64,000 nucleotides of DNA from Antarcticimicrobium luteum (GTDB lineage: Bacteria > Pseudomonadota > Alphaproteobacteria > Rhodobacterales > Rhodobacteraceae), in assembly GCF_004358185.1 (NCBI RefSeq), contig NZ_SMUV01000069.1, forward strand, positions 62,001 through 126,000, read 5' to 3'. The notes below the pieces were generated by a model. That model was not told where the DNA came from. It ran no database searches and saw only the letters and a program-made list of their open reading frames with translations. Both the position numbers and the translations under genes were made by a program. Numbering within the stretch: the first letter of the stretch is position 1; every line of letters starts with the position of its first letter. Shown piece by piece: positions 1-9,165 of this stretch.

Positions 1-1
1 G

Positions 2-313
2 ATCCCGACGCCGCAGCCGGTCTATTCGCGGCCGATGTTCGGCGCCTATGGGCGCAGTGTCGAGAATTCCGCCGTCACCTTTGTCTCGGATGCGGCGCTG
101 GCCTCGGGCATCGGTGCGCGGCTGGGGCTGGCCAAGGACACGGTGGCGGTGCGCGGCACCCGCGGTATCGGCAAGTCTGCGATGAAGCTGAACGACGCCA
201 CCCCGCATATCGAGGTGGACCCGGAAACCTATGACGTGCGCGCCGATGGCGAGTTGCTGACCTGCCAGCCGGCCGAGGTGCTGCCGATGGCGCAGCGGTA
301 TTTCCTGTTCTGA
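2..313 (+). CDS. ureC: Urease alpha subunit, C-terminal fragment
   Basis: Carboxy-terminal ~103 residues of the nickel urease catalytic subunit, which hydrolyses urea to ammonia and carbamate in the cytoplasm. The reading frame is open from the window edge and contains the typical late UreC segment [16 protein letters not shown], then the terminal part with the [12 protein letters not shown] and [12 protein letters not shown] stretches and the near-terminal AQRYFLF that ends urease alpha chains. The gene is cut by the window start, so the nickel ligands and carbamylated lysine lie outside it. It heads the ureC-ureE-ureF-ureG order, 80 bases before ureE. The identification rests on both the sequence and the following accessory genes. 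Confidence 0.93.
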   Translation: MPTPQPVYSRPMFGAYGRSVENSAVTFVSDAALASGIGARLGLAKDTVAVRGTRGIGKSAMKLNDATPHIEVDPETYDVRADGELLTCQPAEVLPMAQRYFLF

Positions 314-393
314 CATGGCGTCCCGCGCGCCATGGCGAGGCATGGGCGCGCTGGACCGCGCCCGCACCCGTTGCAACACCGAGGATGACCGAG

Positions 394-867
394 ATGACTG
401 ATTTACCCCTGGCGCAAAACCTGCATCGCAAGGGCGACTGGTCCGGCGCGGCGGACAACGTCCTGCTCGACTACGACGGCCGGTTCCTGCGCCGCAAACG
501 GCTGGTGAGCGGGGCAGGGCGCCCCTTTGTCGTCGATCTGCCGCAGACGACCTCGCTGGAGGAGGGCGACGCGCTGGTGCTGAGTGACGGCACACTGGTC
601 GAGGTGCGCGCCGCCGGCGAGGAGATCCTGATCGTCACCGGCGAGAGCCTGCCGCGCCTGGCCTGGCATATCGGCAACCGCCACACGCCCTGCCAGATCA
701 AGCTGAATTGCCTGGTGATCCAGCGCGATCCGGTGATCCGACACATGCTGGAGCATCTGGGCGCAGAGGTGACCGAGGCGGTGGGCGCCTTCACGCCCGA
801 GGGCGGCGCTTATGGCCACGGCCGCACCCACAGCCATGAGCACGGGCACAGCGCCCATGCGGGATGA
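394..867 (+). CDS. ureE: Urease accessory protein UreE (nickel metallochaperone)
   Basis: UreE delivers nickel to the UreD-F-G-apourease complex. The protein (157 aa from ATG 394) has the N-terminal peptide-binding-like half and the C-terminal metal-binding half with the segment WHIGNRHTPCQI, whose GNRH matches the UreE core. It ends in a short His-rich tail ([13 protein letters not shown]) that fits extra Ni binding. An in-frame ATG at 385 is possible, but the GAGG at 381-384 is correctly spaced only for ATG 394, so I prefer the latter. The stop overlaps the start of ureF, indicating translational coupling within the urease operon. Confidence 0.92.
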   Translation: MTDLPLAQNLHRKGDWSGAADNVLLDYDGRFLRRKRLVSGAGRPFVVDLPQTTSLEEGDALVLSDGTLVEVRAAGEEILIVTGESLPRLAWHIGNRHTPCQIKLNCLVIQRDPVIRHMLEHLGAEVTEAVGAFTPEGGAYGHGRTHSHEHGHSAHAG

Positions 868-1504
868 CGCGCAGCTTCTGACGCTGGCGCAATGGCTGTC
901 GCCGGCCTATCCGGTGGGGGGATTTGCTTATTCCCACGGGCTGGAAAGCGCGGTGCGCGCGGGCTGGATCGCCGATGCCGGCGGCCTCGAAACCTGGCTC
1001 GAGGATGTTCTTGAGCATGGTTCGGGGCGGGCGGACGCGATCTGGCTGCACCTGGCGCACCGCTGCGCGGATGGTGATGATCTGATGGCGCTGGACGATG
1101 AGGCGCGCGCCTTTGCCCCAGCCCGCGAACGCCTGCGCGAGGGCGCGCGGCAGGGCGCGGCCTTTGCCCGCACCACGGGCGAGGTCTGGGGCCTCGATCT
1201 GCCCGATCTGCTGCTGCCGCTGGCCCTGGGGCGGGCGGCACGGCTGATGGGGATGGCGCCGGGCCCGGTCGCCGCGCTCTATCTGCATGCCTTTGCGGGC
1301 AACCTCGTCGCGGCGGCGCAGCGGTTGATGCCGATGGGCCAGACCGCCGCGCAGCGGGTGCTGGCCGGGCTGACGCCGCTTTGCGCCGCTGTGGCCGAGG
1401 CCACGGCGACCGCGGATCTGGACGATATCGCCTCGACCGCCTTTCTGTCGGACGTGGCGGCGATGACCCACGAAACCCTGGAGCCGAGGATATTCCAGTC
1501 ATGA
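857..1504 (+). CDS. ureF: Urease accessory protein UreF
   Basis: UreF is a helical scaffold of the urease activation complex and gates UreG GTPase activity. The 215-aa protein begins [20 protein letters not shown] and carries the family hallmark [10 protein letters not shown] near residue 25, with the expected all-helical, Ala/Leu-rich remainder. ATG 857 overlaps the ureE stop (865-867). Longer upstream in-frame starts would run through the His-rich tail of ureE and are not credible. The stop at 1502-1504 overlaps the ureG start in an ATGA, so ureE, ureF and ureG are translationally coupled. Confidence 0.93.
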   Translation: MRDDAQLLTLAQWLSPAYPVGGFAYSHGLESAVRAGWIADAGGLETWLEDVLEHGSGRADAIWLHLAHRCADGDDLMALDDEARAFAPARERLREGARQGAAFARTTGEVWGLDLPDLLLPLALGRAARLMGMAPGPVAALYLHAFAGNLVAAAQRLMPMGQTAAQRVLAGLTPLCAAVAEATATADLDDIASTAFLSDVAAMTHETLEPRIFQS

Positions 1505-2136
1505 CCCAGATGAACGGCCCGCTTCGCATCGGCATCGGCGGCCCGGTCGGCGCCGGCAAGACCACGCTGACCGCCCGCCTCGCCGAGGTGCTGAAGGATC
1601 ATTATTCGATCGGCGTGATCACCAACGACATCTACACCCAGGAGGACGCCGAGGCGCTGATGCGGATGCAGATCCTGCCCGCCGACCGCATCATCGGGGT
1701 CGAGACCGGCGGCTGCCCGCATACCGCGATCCGCGAGGACGCCAGCATCAACCTGGCCGCCGTGGCCGAGATGCAGGCGCGGCACTCGGATCTGGAAATC
1801 GTGCTGATCGAATCCGGTGGCGACAATCTCTCGGCCACGTTCAGCCCGGAACTGGCGGACCTGACACTCTATGTGATCGACGTGGCTGCGGGCGAGGAAA
1901 TCCCCCGCAAGGGCGGCCCGGCGATCACCCGCTCGGACCTGCTGGTGATCAACAAGACCGATCTGGCCCCCTATGTGGGCGCCTCGCTGGAGGTGATGGC
2001 ACGGGACGCGGAAAGGATGCGCCGCGGGCGGCCCTTCGTCTTTGCAGCGCTGTCACGGGCGCGCGGGGTGGACGAGATTGTCGGTCAGATCCTTGATCTG
2101 GCCGGTCTGCCGGCGCTGGAGCGCGTTGCAGGATAG
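1501..2136 (+). CDS. ureG: Urease accessory GTPase UreG
   Basis: SIMIBI-class GTPase that couples GTP hydrolysis to nickel insertion into urease. At 211 aa it has the usual length. It shows the P-loop GGPVGAGKT (residues 13-21), the UreG-specific segments NDIYTQEDA and [17 protein letters not shown] (the Cys-Pro-His nickel site), [15 protein letters not shown], and the NKTDLAP guanine-specificity motif. ATG 1501 overlaps the ureF stop by ATGA. An extra 40-residue in-frame upstream extension is rejected because it has no family similarity and runs through ureF. It is the last urease gene visible here; ureD, ureA and ureB would lie upstream of the window. Confidence 0.97.
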   Translation: MTQMNGPLRIGIGGPVGAGKTTLTARLAEVLKDHYSIGVITNDIYTQEDAEALMRMQILPADRIIGVETGGCPHTAIREDASINLAAVAEMQARHSDLEIVLIESGGDNLSATFSPELADLTLYVIDVAAGEEIPRKGGPAITRSDLLVINKTDLAPYVGASLEVMARDAERMRRGRPFVFAALSRARGVDEIVGQILDLAGLPALERVAG

Positions 2137-2165
2137 GGCTGGGACGGCGGTGTCGGGGCGGGCGC

Positions 2166-3461
2166 TCAGCCCGCCGGTTCCAGCCCGCACCAGTCGGCGA
2201 TGAACAGCGCGGTGGTCTGGGTCACCCGCCGCACGCTGTCCAGATCGACCCGTTCGTTGAACCCGTGGATCGCCTCGGCCTTCGGTCCATAGACCAGCGC
2301 AGGGGTATCCGCATAGAGGCCGAAGAACCGCGCGTCCGTGGTGGCGGTGATTGCCGCCTTGTCGAGCGTGGTATCGGTCACCGCCTGATGGGCCCCCTCG
2401 AGCGCGCCGATCGCCTGGCCGGCGCGCGCGCTGGTGTCCTGCGACAGCGCATAGCCCTCGGCGTGAAAGCCGTGATAGACGATCTCGGGCGTGTTGTTGC
2501 GCAAAAAGGCATGTTCGCGCGCGGCCTGCCGCAGCACCGCCTCGATTTCTTCCTTGGCGGTCTCGATGTCCTGGCCGGGAAACAGCCCCATACGGACGTC
2601 AAAGACGCACCATGCGGGCACCGAACTGGCCCAGTCGCCGCCCTGGAACTTGCCGACATTGAGGTTCAGCGCGTGATCGTGATGGGCGTAATCCGCGTGC
2701 CGGCGTTCCGGCGCGTTCCAGCGGTGCTCCATCTCGTGCAGCGCCGCGATCAGCGGGATCGCCGCCTCGATGGCGTTCGATCCGCTGCCCGCATAGGCCA
2801 CATGTGTCGGCAGCCCCTTCAGATGCACCTGAAACCAGATCACCCCGAGTTGCGCGGTCACGAGCGACTCGGCAAAGGGTTCGGGGATCAGCGCGGCATC
2901 GGCGCGATAGCCGCGTTGCAGACAGGCCAGCGCGCCGTTTCCGGTGCATTCCTCCTCGACCACCGACTGGAAGAACACATCCGCCGCCGGCTGCATCCCG
3001 CATGCGCGCAGCGCGTCCAGCGCAAAGAGGTTCGAGGCCAGCCCCGCCTTCATGTCGCCGGCGCCGCGCCCGTACATCCAACCGTCGTCCACGCGCGGCT
3101 CAAACGGCGGCGTGTCCCACATGTCGAGCGGCCCCTCGGGCACCACGTCGATATGGCCGTTGAGGATCAGCGAGCGGCCCTTCCCGGTGGCCGAGCGGTG
3201 GCTGCCCACCACGTTCACCGCGTCCTCGTAATTGCCGATCACCGGGGAAAACCCGGGCATATCGCAAATGTCGTTCACGTCGATCTGCCAGCGGTCCACG
3301 TCCATCCCGCGCTCCGCCAGTTCCTTCGCCATGAAGTCCTGCGCGCTCTGCTCGTTGCCGCGGGTCGAGGGATGGGCGGTCAACTCGGACAGGAACTGCG
3401 TCTCGACCTCGAACAGATCGTCGACGGCGCTGAGAATGCGGGTGCGGGTGGATGCGTCCAT
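2166..3461 (-). CDS. M20 family metallo-deacylase (ArgE/DapE-type)
   Basis: Probable cytoplasmic zinc amidohydrolase that removes an acyl group from an amino compound. The 431-aa protein has the M20 motifs NGHIDVVPEG (metal His103 and catalytic Asp105), GRGAGDMKAG (bridging Asp136) and VVEEECTGNGA (Glu169-171), followed by the dimerisation domain and a C-terminal metal-ligand region near IHGFNE. It is the last gene of a nine-gene - strand operon (transporter, creatininase, aminotransferase, CoA-transferase), 16 bases after the CoA-transferase B stop. Context suggests it deacylates the imported substrate or an intermediate; the acyl group cannot be read from sequence. ArgE or DapE proper is less likely given this catabolic setting. 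Confidence 0.85.
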   Translation of the reverse strand: MDASTRTRILSAVDDLFEVETQFLSELTAHPSTRGNEQSAQDFMAKELAERGMDVDRWQIDVNDICDMPGFSPVIGNYEDAVNVVGSHRSATGKGRSLILNGHIDVVPEGPLDMWDTPPFEPRVDDGWMYGRGAGDMKAGLASNLFALDALRACGMQPAADVFFQSVVEEECTGNGALACLQRGYRADAALIPEPFAESLVTAQLGVIWFQVHLKGLPTHVAYAGSGSNAIEAAIPLIAALHEMEHRWNAPERRHADYAHHDHALNLNVGKFQGGDWASSVPAWCVFDVRMGLFPGQDIETAKEEIEAVLRQAAREHAFLRNNTPEIVYHGFHAEGYALSQDTSARAGQAIGALEGAHQAVTDTTLDKAAITATTDARFFGLYADTPALVYGPKAEAIHGFNERVDLDSVRRVTQTTALFIADWCGLEPAG

Positions 3462-3477
3462 GGTCTCTCGTGGTCCT

Positions 3478-4137
3478 TCAGAAACGGGGCAATTCGCCCC
3501 CGGGCAGGGTCAGCGGCGCGCCGGTGGCGGCGATTACCTGATCGACCTCAAGCCCCTCGGCGATCTCGCGCAGGGCAAAGCCGTCGGGGGTCACGTCGAT
3601 CACCGCCATGTCGGTAAAGATGCGATCGACGCAGCCTCGCGCGGTCAGCGGCAGGGTGCAAGCCTCTAAAAGCTTGGGCTGTCCGGTGCGGTCGGTGTGG
3701 GTGGTCAGCACCACCACCCGGCGCGCCTTTTGCGCCAGCTCGATCGCGCCGCCCGCGCCGGGCGAGAACCGGCCGGGAATCTTCCAGTTGGCCAGATCGC
3801 CGCTCTGGGCCACCTCGAAGGCGCCCAGCATGGTCAGGTCCAGCCGACCGCTGCGCACCAGCGCAAACGAGGTGCCGCTGTCGAAATAGGCGCTGCCGGG
3901 GATTGGCGAGACATAGGCGCCGCCGGCGTCGATCAGGTTGCGGTCGGCGCGCTCGGGCGGCAGGCTGGGGCCAATCCCGGTCATGCCGTTTTCGGTATGC
4001 AGGCAGAAGGGAAAGCCGGAGGGCAGGTGATCGACCACCTTTGTCGGCAGGCCGATACCGAGATTGACCACCATGCCCGGCGCGATTTCCTGCGCGGCGC
4101 GGGCGATCATGCGGGCCTTAGCGTCGGACAACGCCAT
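3478..4137 (-). CDS. 3-oxoacid CoA-transferase family, subunit B
   Basis: Beta subunit of a family I CoA-transferase, which moves CoA from succinyl-CoA or acetyl-CoA to a 3-oxoacid or similar carboxylate. The 219-aa protein contains NLGIGLPTKV, the HTENGM stretch (ENG holds the catalytic glutamate that forms the glutamyl-CoA thioester in the family), and the Gly-rich RFSPGAGGAIELAQ loop. ATG 4137 gives a normal N-terminus (MALSDAKARMIAR); a 14-residue longer form lacks family similarity. It overlaps the end of the A-subunit gene by 20 bases. Substrate is uncertain: acetoacetate, 3-oxoadipate and other 3-oxoacids are all possible within the family. Confidence 0.9.
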   Translation of the reverse strand: MALSDAKARMIARAAQEIAPGMVVNLGIGLPTKVVDHLPSGFPFCLHTENGMTGIGPSLPPERADRNLIDAGGAYVSPIPGSAYFDSGTSFALVRSGRLDLTMLGAFEVAQSGDLANWKIPGRFSPGAGGAIELAQKARRVVVLTTHTDRTGQPKLLEACTLPLTARGCVDRIFTDMAVIDVTPDGFALREIAEGLEVDQVIAATGAPLTLPGGELPRF

Positions 4138-4813
4138 ACTCCTCGGAAATGGATTGCAGTTCGACCACGCGGTCGACAAAGGCGCCGGGGGTGTGCACCT
4201 GATCGGGTGTCAGCCCGCCCAGCGGCAGCACGCGCTCGGCCTCGGCGATCACCAGATTGGCGGCCATCGCCATCATCGGGTTGAAGTTCCGCGCGGTGGC
4301 GGCATAGGCCAGATTGCCGAAGGCGTCGGCCCGGTCCGCATGGATCAGCGCCGCATCGGCGCGCAGCGCCCGTTCCAACAGGGCGGGGCGGCCATCGACC
4401 TCGACCACCTGCTTGCCGCGGGCCAGTTCGGTCTCCATGCCGATGTCTGTCAGGATCCCGCTCAACCCCGCACCGCCGGCGCGGACACGTTCGGCAAGGA
4501 TGCCCTGGGCGCAGAATTCCACCTCCAGCTCCCCCGCGTTGAACATCGCCACCGCCCGGGGGTTGAGGCCGATATGGGTGGTGATCAGCTTTTCCACCAA
4601 TCCGGCCGCCAGCAGGTGATCGACGCCCATCCCCTGTTCGTTGGCGTCGTTCTTGATCACGGTCAGCCCGCGCTTGCCCTGCCGCACCAGCTCGTGGATC
4701 AGCGTGAACGGCGTGCCGGGCACGCCGAAGCCGCCCAGCATCACCGTCGCCCCGTCCGGAATCGCGGCAACGGCCTGTTCCATCGCCGTGGTCTTGTCGG
4801 GCAGGGTGGTCAT
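4118..4813 (-). CDS. 3-oxoacid CoA-transferase family, subunit A
   Basis: Alpha subunit (231 aa) partnering the B subunit just downstream. It has the family I CoA-transferase signature GGFGVPGTP near residues 27-35 and the conserved VIKNDANEQGMGVD, GLNP, and ADRADAFGNLAY stretches. The start at 4813 overlaps the aminotransferase stop (4810) by four bases, so the aminotransferase, subunit A and subunit B are likely translated together. In this operon it would activate the oxo-acid produced by the aminotransferase, with succinyl-CoA the usual donor in such enzymes. No thiolase is encoded nearby, so the thioester must be processed elsewhere. Confidence 0.9.
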   Translation of the reverse strand: MTTLPDKTTAMEQAVAAIPDGATVMLGGFGVPGTPFTLIHELVRQGKRGLTVIKNDANEQGMGVDHLLAAGLVEKLITTHIGLNPRAVAMFNAGELEVEFCAQGILAERVRAGGAGLSGILTDIGMETELARGKQVVEVDGRPALLERALRADAALIHADRADAFGNLAYAATARNFNPMMAMAANLVIAEAERVLPLGGLTPDQVHTPGAFVDRVVELQSISEEYGVVRR

Positions 4814-6153
4814 GCACGCACCGGCAGTGCCATCTCGCGCGCCATCGCCTCGAGGCTGTCGGTCAGCGTGGCCATGATTTCACCGATCTGCGCCTCGTTC
4901 ACGATCAGCGGCGGCGCCACCATGAAGTGATCGCCCTCGATGCCGCCCCGGGTGCGGCGCGAATAGATGATCAGCCCGCGCTCATAGGCCAGATCGACCA
5001 GCCGGGTATAGGCGTTCAGCTCCTTCGGCAGCGGCGCCAAGGTGTCGCGGTCGCTGACCAGCTCGAAGGCCAGCAGCAGCCCCAGCCCGCGCACGTCGCC
5101 GATGAAGGGGAACCGGTCCATCAGCCCGGTCAGCCGCGCCTTTAGCAGATCGCCCATCGCGGCGGCATTGCCGACCAGATCGTTGCGGGCGATCTCGTCC
5201 AGAACGGCGCAGCCGGCGGCACAGGCCAGCGGGTTGCCCGCATAGGTATAGCCATGCAGAAAACCGCCGGCATCCAGCACCGCCTCGACCATGTCGCCGC
5301 GCGCCACCATTGCGCCCAGCGGCGCGTAACCGGCGGCAAACCCCTTGGACAGCGCGATGATATCGGGGGTGATGCCCCAGTGTTCGGCGGCGATGAACTT
5401 GCCGGTGCGGCCGGCGCCCGTCATCACCTCGTCATAGATCAGCAGGATGCCGAACTCGTCGCAGATCTCGCGGATGCGCGCGTAATAACTGTCGGGCGCG
5501 ACCAGCGCTCCGGTCGAGGCGCCGCCGACCGGCTCCATGATGAAGGCGAGCACGCTGTCGGGCCCTTCGGCGAGGATCTTGTCGCGCAGCAGTTCGGCGT
5601 ATTTCAGCCCGCGCTGGTCGTCGTCGAGGTTGTCGGTGTCGAGGTAACAGGTGGGCGCGGCGATCTTGGGCATCGCGCGCATCATCGGCGCAAAGGGCTT
5701 CGACAGCGGATCGTAGCCGGTCAGCGCCAGCGCACCCAGCGTCGAGCCGTGATAGGAGGGATAGCGCGAGATCACCTTCCAGCGGCTGTCCTGGCCTTGC
5801 GTCAGCGCATATTGCCGCGCCAGTTTGATCGCGCTTTCCACCGCCTCGGACCCGCCGGAGACGAAAAACACCCGGTCCAGCCCCTTGGGCATCAGGGCGG
5901 CGGTCTGCGCCGCCAGACGCTCGGACGCCTCGGTCTGGAAGTGCAGACGATAGCCGAATGTGGCCTTGTCCATCTGCGCCTTCATCGCGGCAAGGACGCG
6001 CGGGTTCGAGTGGCCGATATTGGACACCATCGCGCCGGACGAGCCGTCGATGTAGGTTTTACCCTCGGTATCGTACAGATAGATGCCCTCGCCGTGGTCG
6101 AGGAAGGGTCGCGGCTGGCGCGATTGATAGAAGAGGTGCGACATCACAGTCAT
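4810..6153 (-). CDS. Class III PLP-dependent aminotransferase
   Basis: Omega- or beta-amino-acid-type transaminase, 447 aa. Visible features are the PLP phosphate-contact region [16 protein letters not shown] (98-113), YHGSTLGAL (134-142), the cofactor-binding DEV at 241-243 ([13 protein letters not shown]), and the Schiff-base lysine 270 in [15 protein letters not shown]. The start at 6153 overlaps the stop of the ABC ATPase gene (ATGA), which decides it over the in-frame ATG at 6144. Placed between an amino-acid-type ABC transporter and a CoA-transferase, it probably converts an amino acid carrying a distal or beta amino group to an oxo-acid. Specificity cannot be assigned from motifs. Confidence 0.9.
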   Translation of the reverse strand: MTVMSHLFYQSRQPRPFLDHGEGIYLYDTEGKTYIDGSSGAMVSNIGHSNPRVLAAMKAQMDKATFGYRLHFQTEASERLAAQTAALMPKGLDRVFFVSGGSEAVESAIKLARQYALTQGQDSRWKVISRYPSYHGSTLGALALTGYDPLSKPFAPMMRAMPKIAAPTCYLDTDNLDDDQRGLKYAELLRDKILAEGPDSVLAFIMEPVGGASTGALVAPDSYYARIREICDEFGILLIYDEVMTGAGRTGKFIAAEHWGITPDIIALSKGFAAGYAPLGAMVARGDMVEAVLDAGGFLHGYTYAGNPLACAAGCAVLDEIARNDLVGNAAAMGDLLKARLTGLMDRFPFIGDVRGLGLLLAFELVSDRDTLAPLPKELNAYTRLVDLAYERGLIIYSRRTRGGIEGDHFMVAPPLIVNEAQIGEIMATLTDSLEAMAREMALPVRA

Positions 6154-6929
6154 TCTTTGTTTGAAGCCAGGTGCTTGCGGAGGAAATTCTTGGTGCGTTC
6201 GCTTTCGGGATTGCGGAAGATCACGCTGGGCGGCCCCTCTTCCACGACCACGCCCTGATCCATGAACAGAACCCGGTCGCAGACGCTTTCGGCAAAGCCC
6301 ATCTCGTGGGTGACGATGATCATGGTCATGTGCTCTTCGGCGAGCTTCTTCATCACCAGGTTCACCTCTTCGACCAGTTCGGGGTCGAGCGCCGAGGTCG
6401 CCTCGTCGAACAGCATCACCTTGGGTTTCATCGCCAGCGCCCGGGCGATGGCGACGCGCTGTTTCTGCCCGCCGGAGAGCTGCGAGGGGTAATAATCGAT
6501 CCGCTCAAGCATCCCGACCTTGTCGAGTTGTTCCTCGGCCAGCCTGTTGGCCTCCTCCTCGGAGAGGCCCTTGAGCATCCTCGGCGCCAGCGTGATGTTG
6601 CCGCGCACCGTCAGATGCGGGAACAGGTTGAAGTGCTGGAAAACCATGCCGATGTCCTGGCGGACCTGGTTGATGTGCTTTTCGTACTGGCGGTGCGGCA
6701 GGGTCTTGTTGACCTGGGTATCCTCCAGCCAGACCTCGCCGCCGGTCAGCGGATCGAGATCGTTGATCGCCCGCAGGAGCGTGGATTTGCCCGAGCCCGA
6801 GGGGCCGATGATCGCCACGATCTCGCCGCGGTTCACCTTGAGGCTGATGTCCTTCAACACCTCCAGCGCGCCATAGCTTTTCTGGGCGTGGCGGATGTCC
6901 ACAAAGGGTTTCTCGTCACTCATGTCCAT
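6150..6929 (-). CDS. Polar amino acid ABC transporter ATP-binding protein
   Basis: HisP/GlnQ-type ATPase that powers uptake through the two permeases encoded upstream. The 259-aa sequence has Walker [10 protein letters not shown] (42-50), the Q-loop [13 protein letters not shown], the signature [16 protein letters not shown], Walker [15 protein letters not shown] and the switch His in VTHEMGF. An in-frame ATG at 6923 is an alternative start. The gene lies 15 bases after the permease gene and overlaps the aminotransferase start. The subfamily moves polar or charged amino acids and related compounds such as opines; the actual substrate is unknown. Confidence 0.95.
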   Translation of the reverse strand: MDMSDEKPFVDIRHAQKSYGALEVLKDISLKVNRGEIVAIIGPSGSGKSTLLRAINDLDPLTGGEVWLEDTQVNKTLPHRQYEKHINQVRQDIGMVFQHFNLFPHLTVRGNITLAPRMLKGLSEEEANRLAEEQLDKVGMLERIDYYPSQLSGGQKQRVAIARALAMKPKVMLFDEATSALDPELVEEVNLVMKKLAEEHMTMIIVTHEMGFAESVCDRVLFMDQGVVVEEGPPSVIFRNPESERTKNFLRKHLASNKE

Positions 6930-6944
6930 TTTCTCCCTTCGCGG

Positions 6945-7601
6945 TCAGCGGGCGGCCTGAATCCGGCGTTCGATCCGCCGCAGCACAGCCTCCATGCCGA
7001 GGTTGATGACGTAGTAGAACAGCGCCGCGATCACGTAGAATTCGAACGGGCGGTAGGTGCGGCCGATGGCCAGCTGGGCCGACAGCGTCAGCTCGGTCAC
7101 CCCGATCACCGAGACCAGCGCGGAGTCCTTCAGCAGCGCGATCATGTTGTTCCCGATCGGCGGGATCACGTCGCGCACCGCCTGCGGGACCACCACCTTG
7201 CGCAGCGCCTGTCCCCGGCTCAGGCCCAGCGTTCGGGCGGCCTCCATCTGGCCCCTGTCGACGGCTACGATGGCAGTCTGGATCAGTTCGGAATTGTAGA
7301 CCGCGAAATGCAGTCCCAACCCGATCACCCCGGCGACAAAGGCCGGCAGGTCGATGCCGATCTGCACCAGCCCGAAGTAGATCAGGAACAGTTGCAGCAG
7401 CAGCGGCGTGCCCATGAACAGCCACTCGAAGCCGCGGAACGGCAGCCGTATCAGAATCGGCGCATAGAGTGCGATCACGGCAAAGAAGATGCCGCCGAAG
7501 AAACTGAGCAGCGCGGCGCCCACCGTGATCGCGATGGTCCACAACGCGCCCAGAAAGATCACGTCGAGGTAGTCGGGAACAACTGAGAAATCCAGGCCCA
7601 T
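6945..7601 (-). CDS. Polar amino acid ABC transporter permease (second)
   Basis: HisM/GlnP-type inner-membrane subunit, 218 aa with about five hydrophobic segments. The cytoplasmic coupling (EAA) loop is visible as DRGQMEAARTLGLSRGQALRK, with the characteristic EAA-x3-G spacing, followed by VVPQAVRDVIPPIGNN. It is paired with the very similar permease gene immediately upstream (7628-8275), as in heteromeric transporters of this class. It sits between that gene and the ATPase gene in the same operon. Confidence 0.94.
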   Translation of the reverse strand: MGLDFSVVPDYLDVIFLGALWTIAITVGAALLSFFGGIFFAVIALYAPILIRLPFRGFEWLFMGTPLLLQLFLIYFGLVQIGIDLPAFVAGVIGLGLHFAVYNSELIQTAIVAVDRGQMEAARTLGLSRGQALRKVVVPQAVRDVIPPIGNNMIALLKDSALVSVIGVTELTLSAQLAIGRTYRPFEFYVIAALFYYVINLGMEAVLRRIERRIQAAR

Positions 7602-7627
7602 GGCGGGCTCCTCCTATCCTGTCGGGA

Positions 7628-8275
7628 TCAGACGATCCTGGCCCTGCGGTCGAGCCATGCGACGGCGCGGCCGGTGACATAGATGATGATCATGTAGAGA
7701 AGGCCCGATATCAGGAACATCTCGAACGGTTTGTAGGTCGAGCCGATATAACGCTGCGCGGTATAGGTCAGTTCCACCACCGAGATCGCGGCGACCAGCG
7801 CGGTGCCCTTGATCAGCGCGTTGATGTTCACCCCCAGCGGGCGGATCATCAGCCGCATCGCCTGCGGCAGCACCACCTTGCGGAAGGTTTGCAGCCGGCT
7901 CATCCCCAGGGTGCGGGCGGCCTCGACCTGGCCCTTGTCGATGGCGATGATGGCGCCGCGGATCGTTTCGGTCATATAGGCGCCGATATTGACACCCAGC
8001 CCGATCACACCGGCCTCGAAGGCATCGAGCTGGATGCCGATCTGCGGGCCGCCGAAATACAGGATGAAAAGCTGGATCAGCGCCGGCGTGCCGCGGATGA
8101 AACTGACATAGGCGGCGCCGACATAGCGCAGCACCTTGAGGCGCGACAGCCGCGCCGCGGCCCCGAGCGATCCGCAGATCAGGCCCAGGATCGTCGTCAG
8201 GATCGAAAGTTCGATGGTGACCCACGCCGCCTTTATGAAAAACGGGTAGACCTTCAGCATCAGTTCGACGTCCAT
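7628..8275 (-). CDS. Polar amino acid ABC transporter permease (first)
   Basis: Companion HisQ/GlnP-type permease, 215 aa, with about five membrane segments and an EAA loop (DKGQVEAARTLGMSRLQTFR) matching that of the neighbouring permease. It includes the family stretch SFIRGTPALIQLFILYFG. The two permeases look like an old duplication: both have RGTP-like or MGTP-like loops and the same loop order. The gene is 16 bases downstream of the creatininase-family gene, so an amidohydrolase is embedded within the transporter operon between the binding protein and the permeases. Confidence 0.94.
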   Translation of the reverse strand: MDVELMLKVYPFFIKAAWVTIELSILTTILGLICGSLGAAARLSRLKVLRYVGAAYVSFIRGTPALIQLFILYFGGPQIGIQLDAFEAGVIGLGVNIGAYMTETIRGAIIAIDKGQVEAARTLGMSRLQTFRKVVLPQAMRLMIRPLGVNINALIKGTALVAAISVVELTYTAQRYIGSTYKPFEMFLISGLLYMIIIYVTGRAVAWLDRRARIV

Positions 8276-8291
8276 TGGCCCTGTCCCCGCG

Positions 8292-9083
8292 TCAGTGGTG
8301 GTCGGTACGTGTCAGAATCGGCAGCGCGCGGATCTCGCGCACCAGCGCCGTGGTCTCCTCGACGGCAGCGCGCAGAAAGGCCGCGCCGGTCTCTGGCGTG
8401 GCGACGGTCGGATCGCCCATGGTACCGTCCGGCGAGGCCTCGGACCACCAGCGCATCAGCATCGCCTTGCCGCCGCCCTTGGCCAGATCGAGGTTGAAGA
8501 ATTTCGTATTCGGATCGTGCAGGTTCTGATTGGCGGCCTTGCTGAGATCCACGTGCTCGGGCTGCAGATGCATGTACATCGCCGCCTCGAACTCGCCCGC
8601 GTGGGCGATACCGCCAACCTCGGATTTGCGGATTTCGTTCACCCGGTCGGCGCAGAGGTTCCAGTAGGAGGCCGAGACGCAGATGATCCCGGTCTCGATC
8701 ACCGTCTTGCGCGCCGCCAGATCCAGAACCGGGTGGTTCGATCCATGCGAGTTCAGCAGCAGGATGCGGCGAAAGCCGTGATGGGCGAGCGATTTGGTGA
8801 TGTCGGTGACAAAGGCGATCAGGGTTTCCGGCTGGATCCAGATCACGCCCGGGAAATCCTTGTGATGCTCGTTGAACCCATAGGGGACCGGCGGCATCAC
8901 GAAGACCTCGTCCGGGGCGGCCTCTGCCACGCCATTAGCCACCGCCATGCCCAGCACCGTATCGGTGTCGAGCGGCATATGCGGGCCGTGATCCTCGGTC
9001 GCCGAGACGTTGAGGATGACAACGCGGTCCTTGTCCGCATCGCGGACCTCTTCCCAGGTGAGTTTCCCGTAGTCCGTTGTCAT
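8292..9083 (-). CDS. Creatininase-family metal-dependent amidohydrolase
   Basis: 263-aa cytoplasmic protein of the creatininase fold, whose members open cyclic amides or hydrolyse linear amides (creatinine, FAPy and others). The metal-site motifs are intact: SATEDHGPHMPLDTDT (Glu/His/Asp ligands), LLNSHGSNH, and HAGEFEAAMY (Glu). ATG 9083 is preceded by AGGGGC at good spacing; longer in-frame starts extend into intergenic DNA. It lies between the binding-protein gene and the permease genes, which is unusual and implies that hydrolysis of an amide or lactam is an early step in use of the transported compound. True creatininase activity is possible but unproven. Confidence 0.85.
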   Translation of the reverse strand: MTTDYGKLTWEEVRDADKDRVVILNVSATEDHGPHMPLDTDTVLGMAVANGVAEAAPDEVFVMPPVPYGFNEHHKDFPGVIWIQPETLIAFVTDITKSLAHHGFRRILLLNSHGSNHPVLDLAARKTVIETGIICVSASYWNLCADRVNEIRKSEVGGIAHAGEFEAAMYMHLQPEHVDLSKAANQNLHDPNTKFFNLDLAKGGGKAMLMRWWSEASPDGTMGDPTVATPETGAAFLRAAVEETTALVREIRALPILTRTDHH

Positions 9084-9115
9084 GAGAGCCCCTGCAAATT
9101 CCGTCGTTTTTTGTG

Positions 9116-9139
9116 GGGTCCGCCGCGCACGGCGGACCC
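9116..9139 (-). other. Perfect hairpin after the binding-protein gene
   Basis: A 10-bp perfect inverted repeat (GGGTCCGCCG, loop CGCA, CGGCGGACCC) lies in the 82-base gap between the binding-protein stop and the creatininase start. In the - strand transcript it is not followed by a U-run, so a full terminator is unlikely. Such hairpins commonly stabilise the 3' end of binding-protein mRNA and lower expression of the downstream genes; that role is inferred here. Confidence 0.6.
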
Positions 9140-9165
9140 GGTTTTCCGTATTTTCCGTACCCGCC

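Noticed and set aside
2265-3617. Long + strand open frame opposite the M20 deacylase gene
   Set aside because: In this GC-rich DNA, antisense frames stay open by codon bias. The - strand gene has intact M20 motifs and operon context; the + frame has no motif or ribosome site.
9116-9139. Hairpin as a full terminator splitting the LysR-controlled operon
   Set aside because: No U-run follows on the - strand transcript, and downstream genes keep tight spacing with the rest of the operon.
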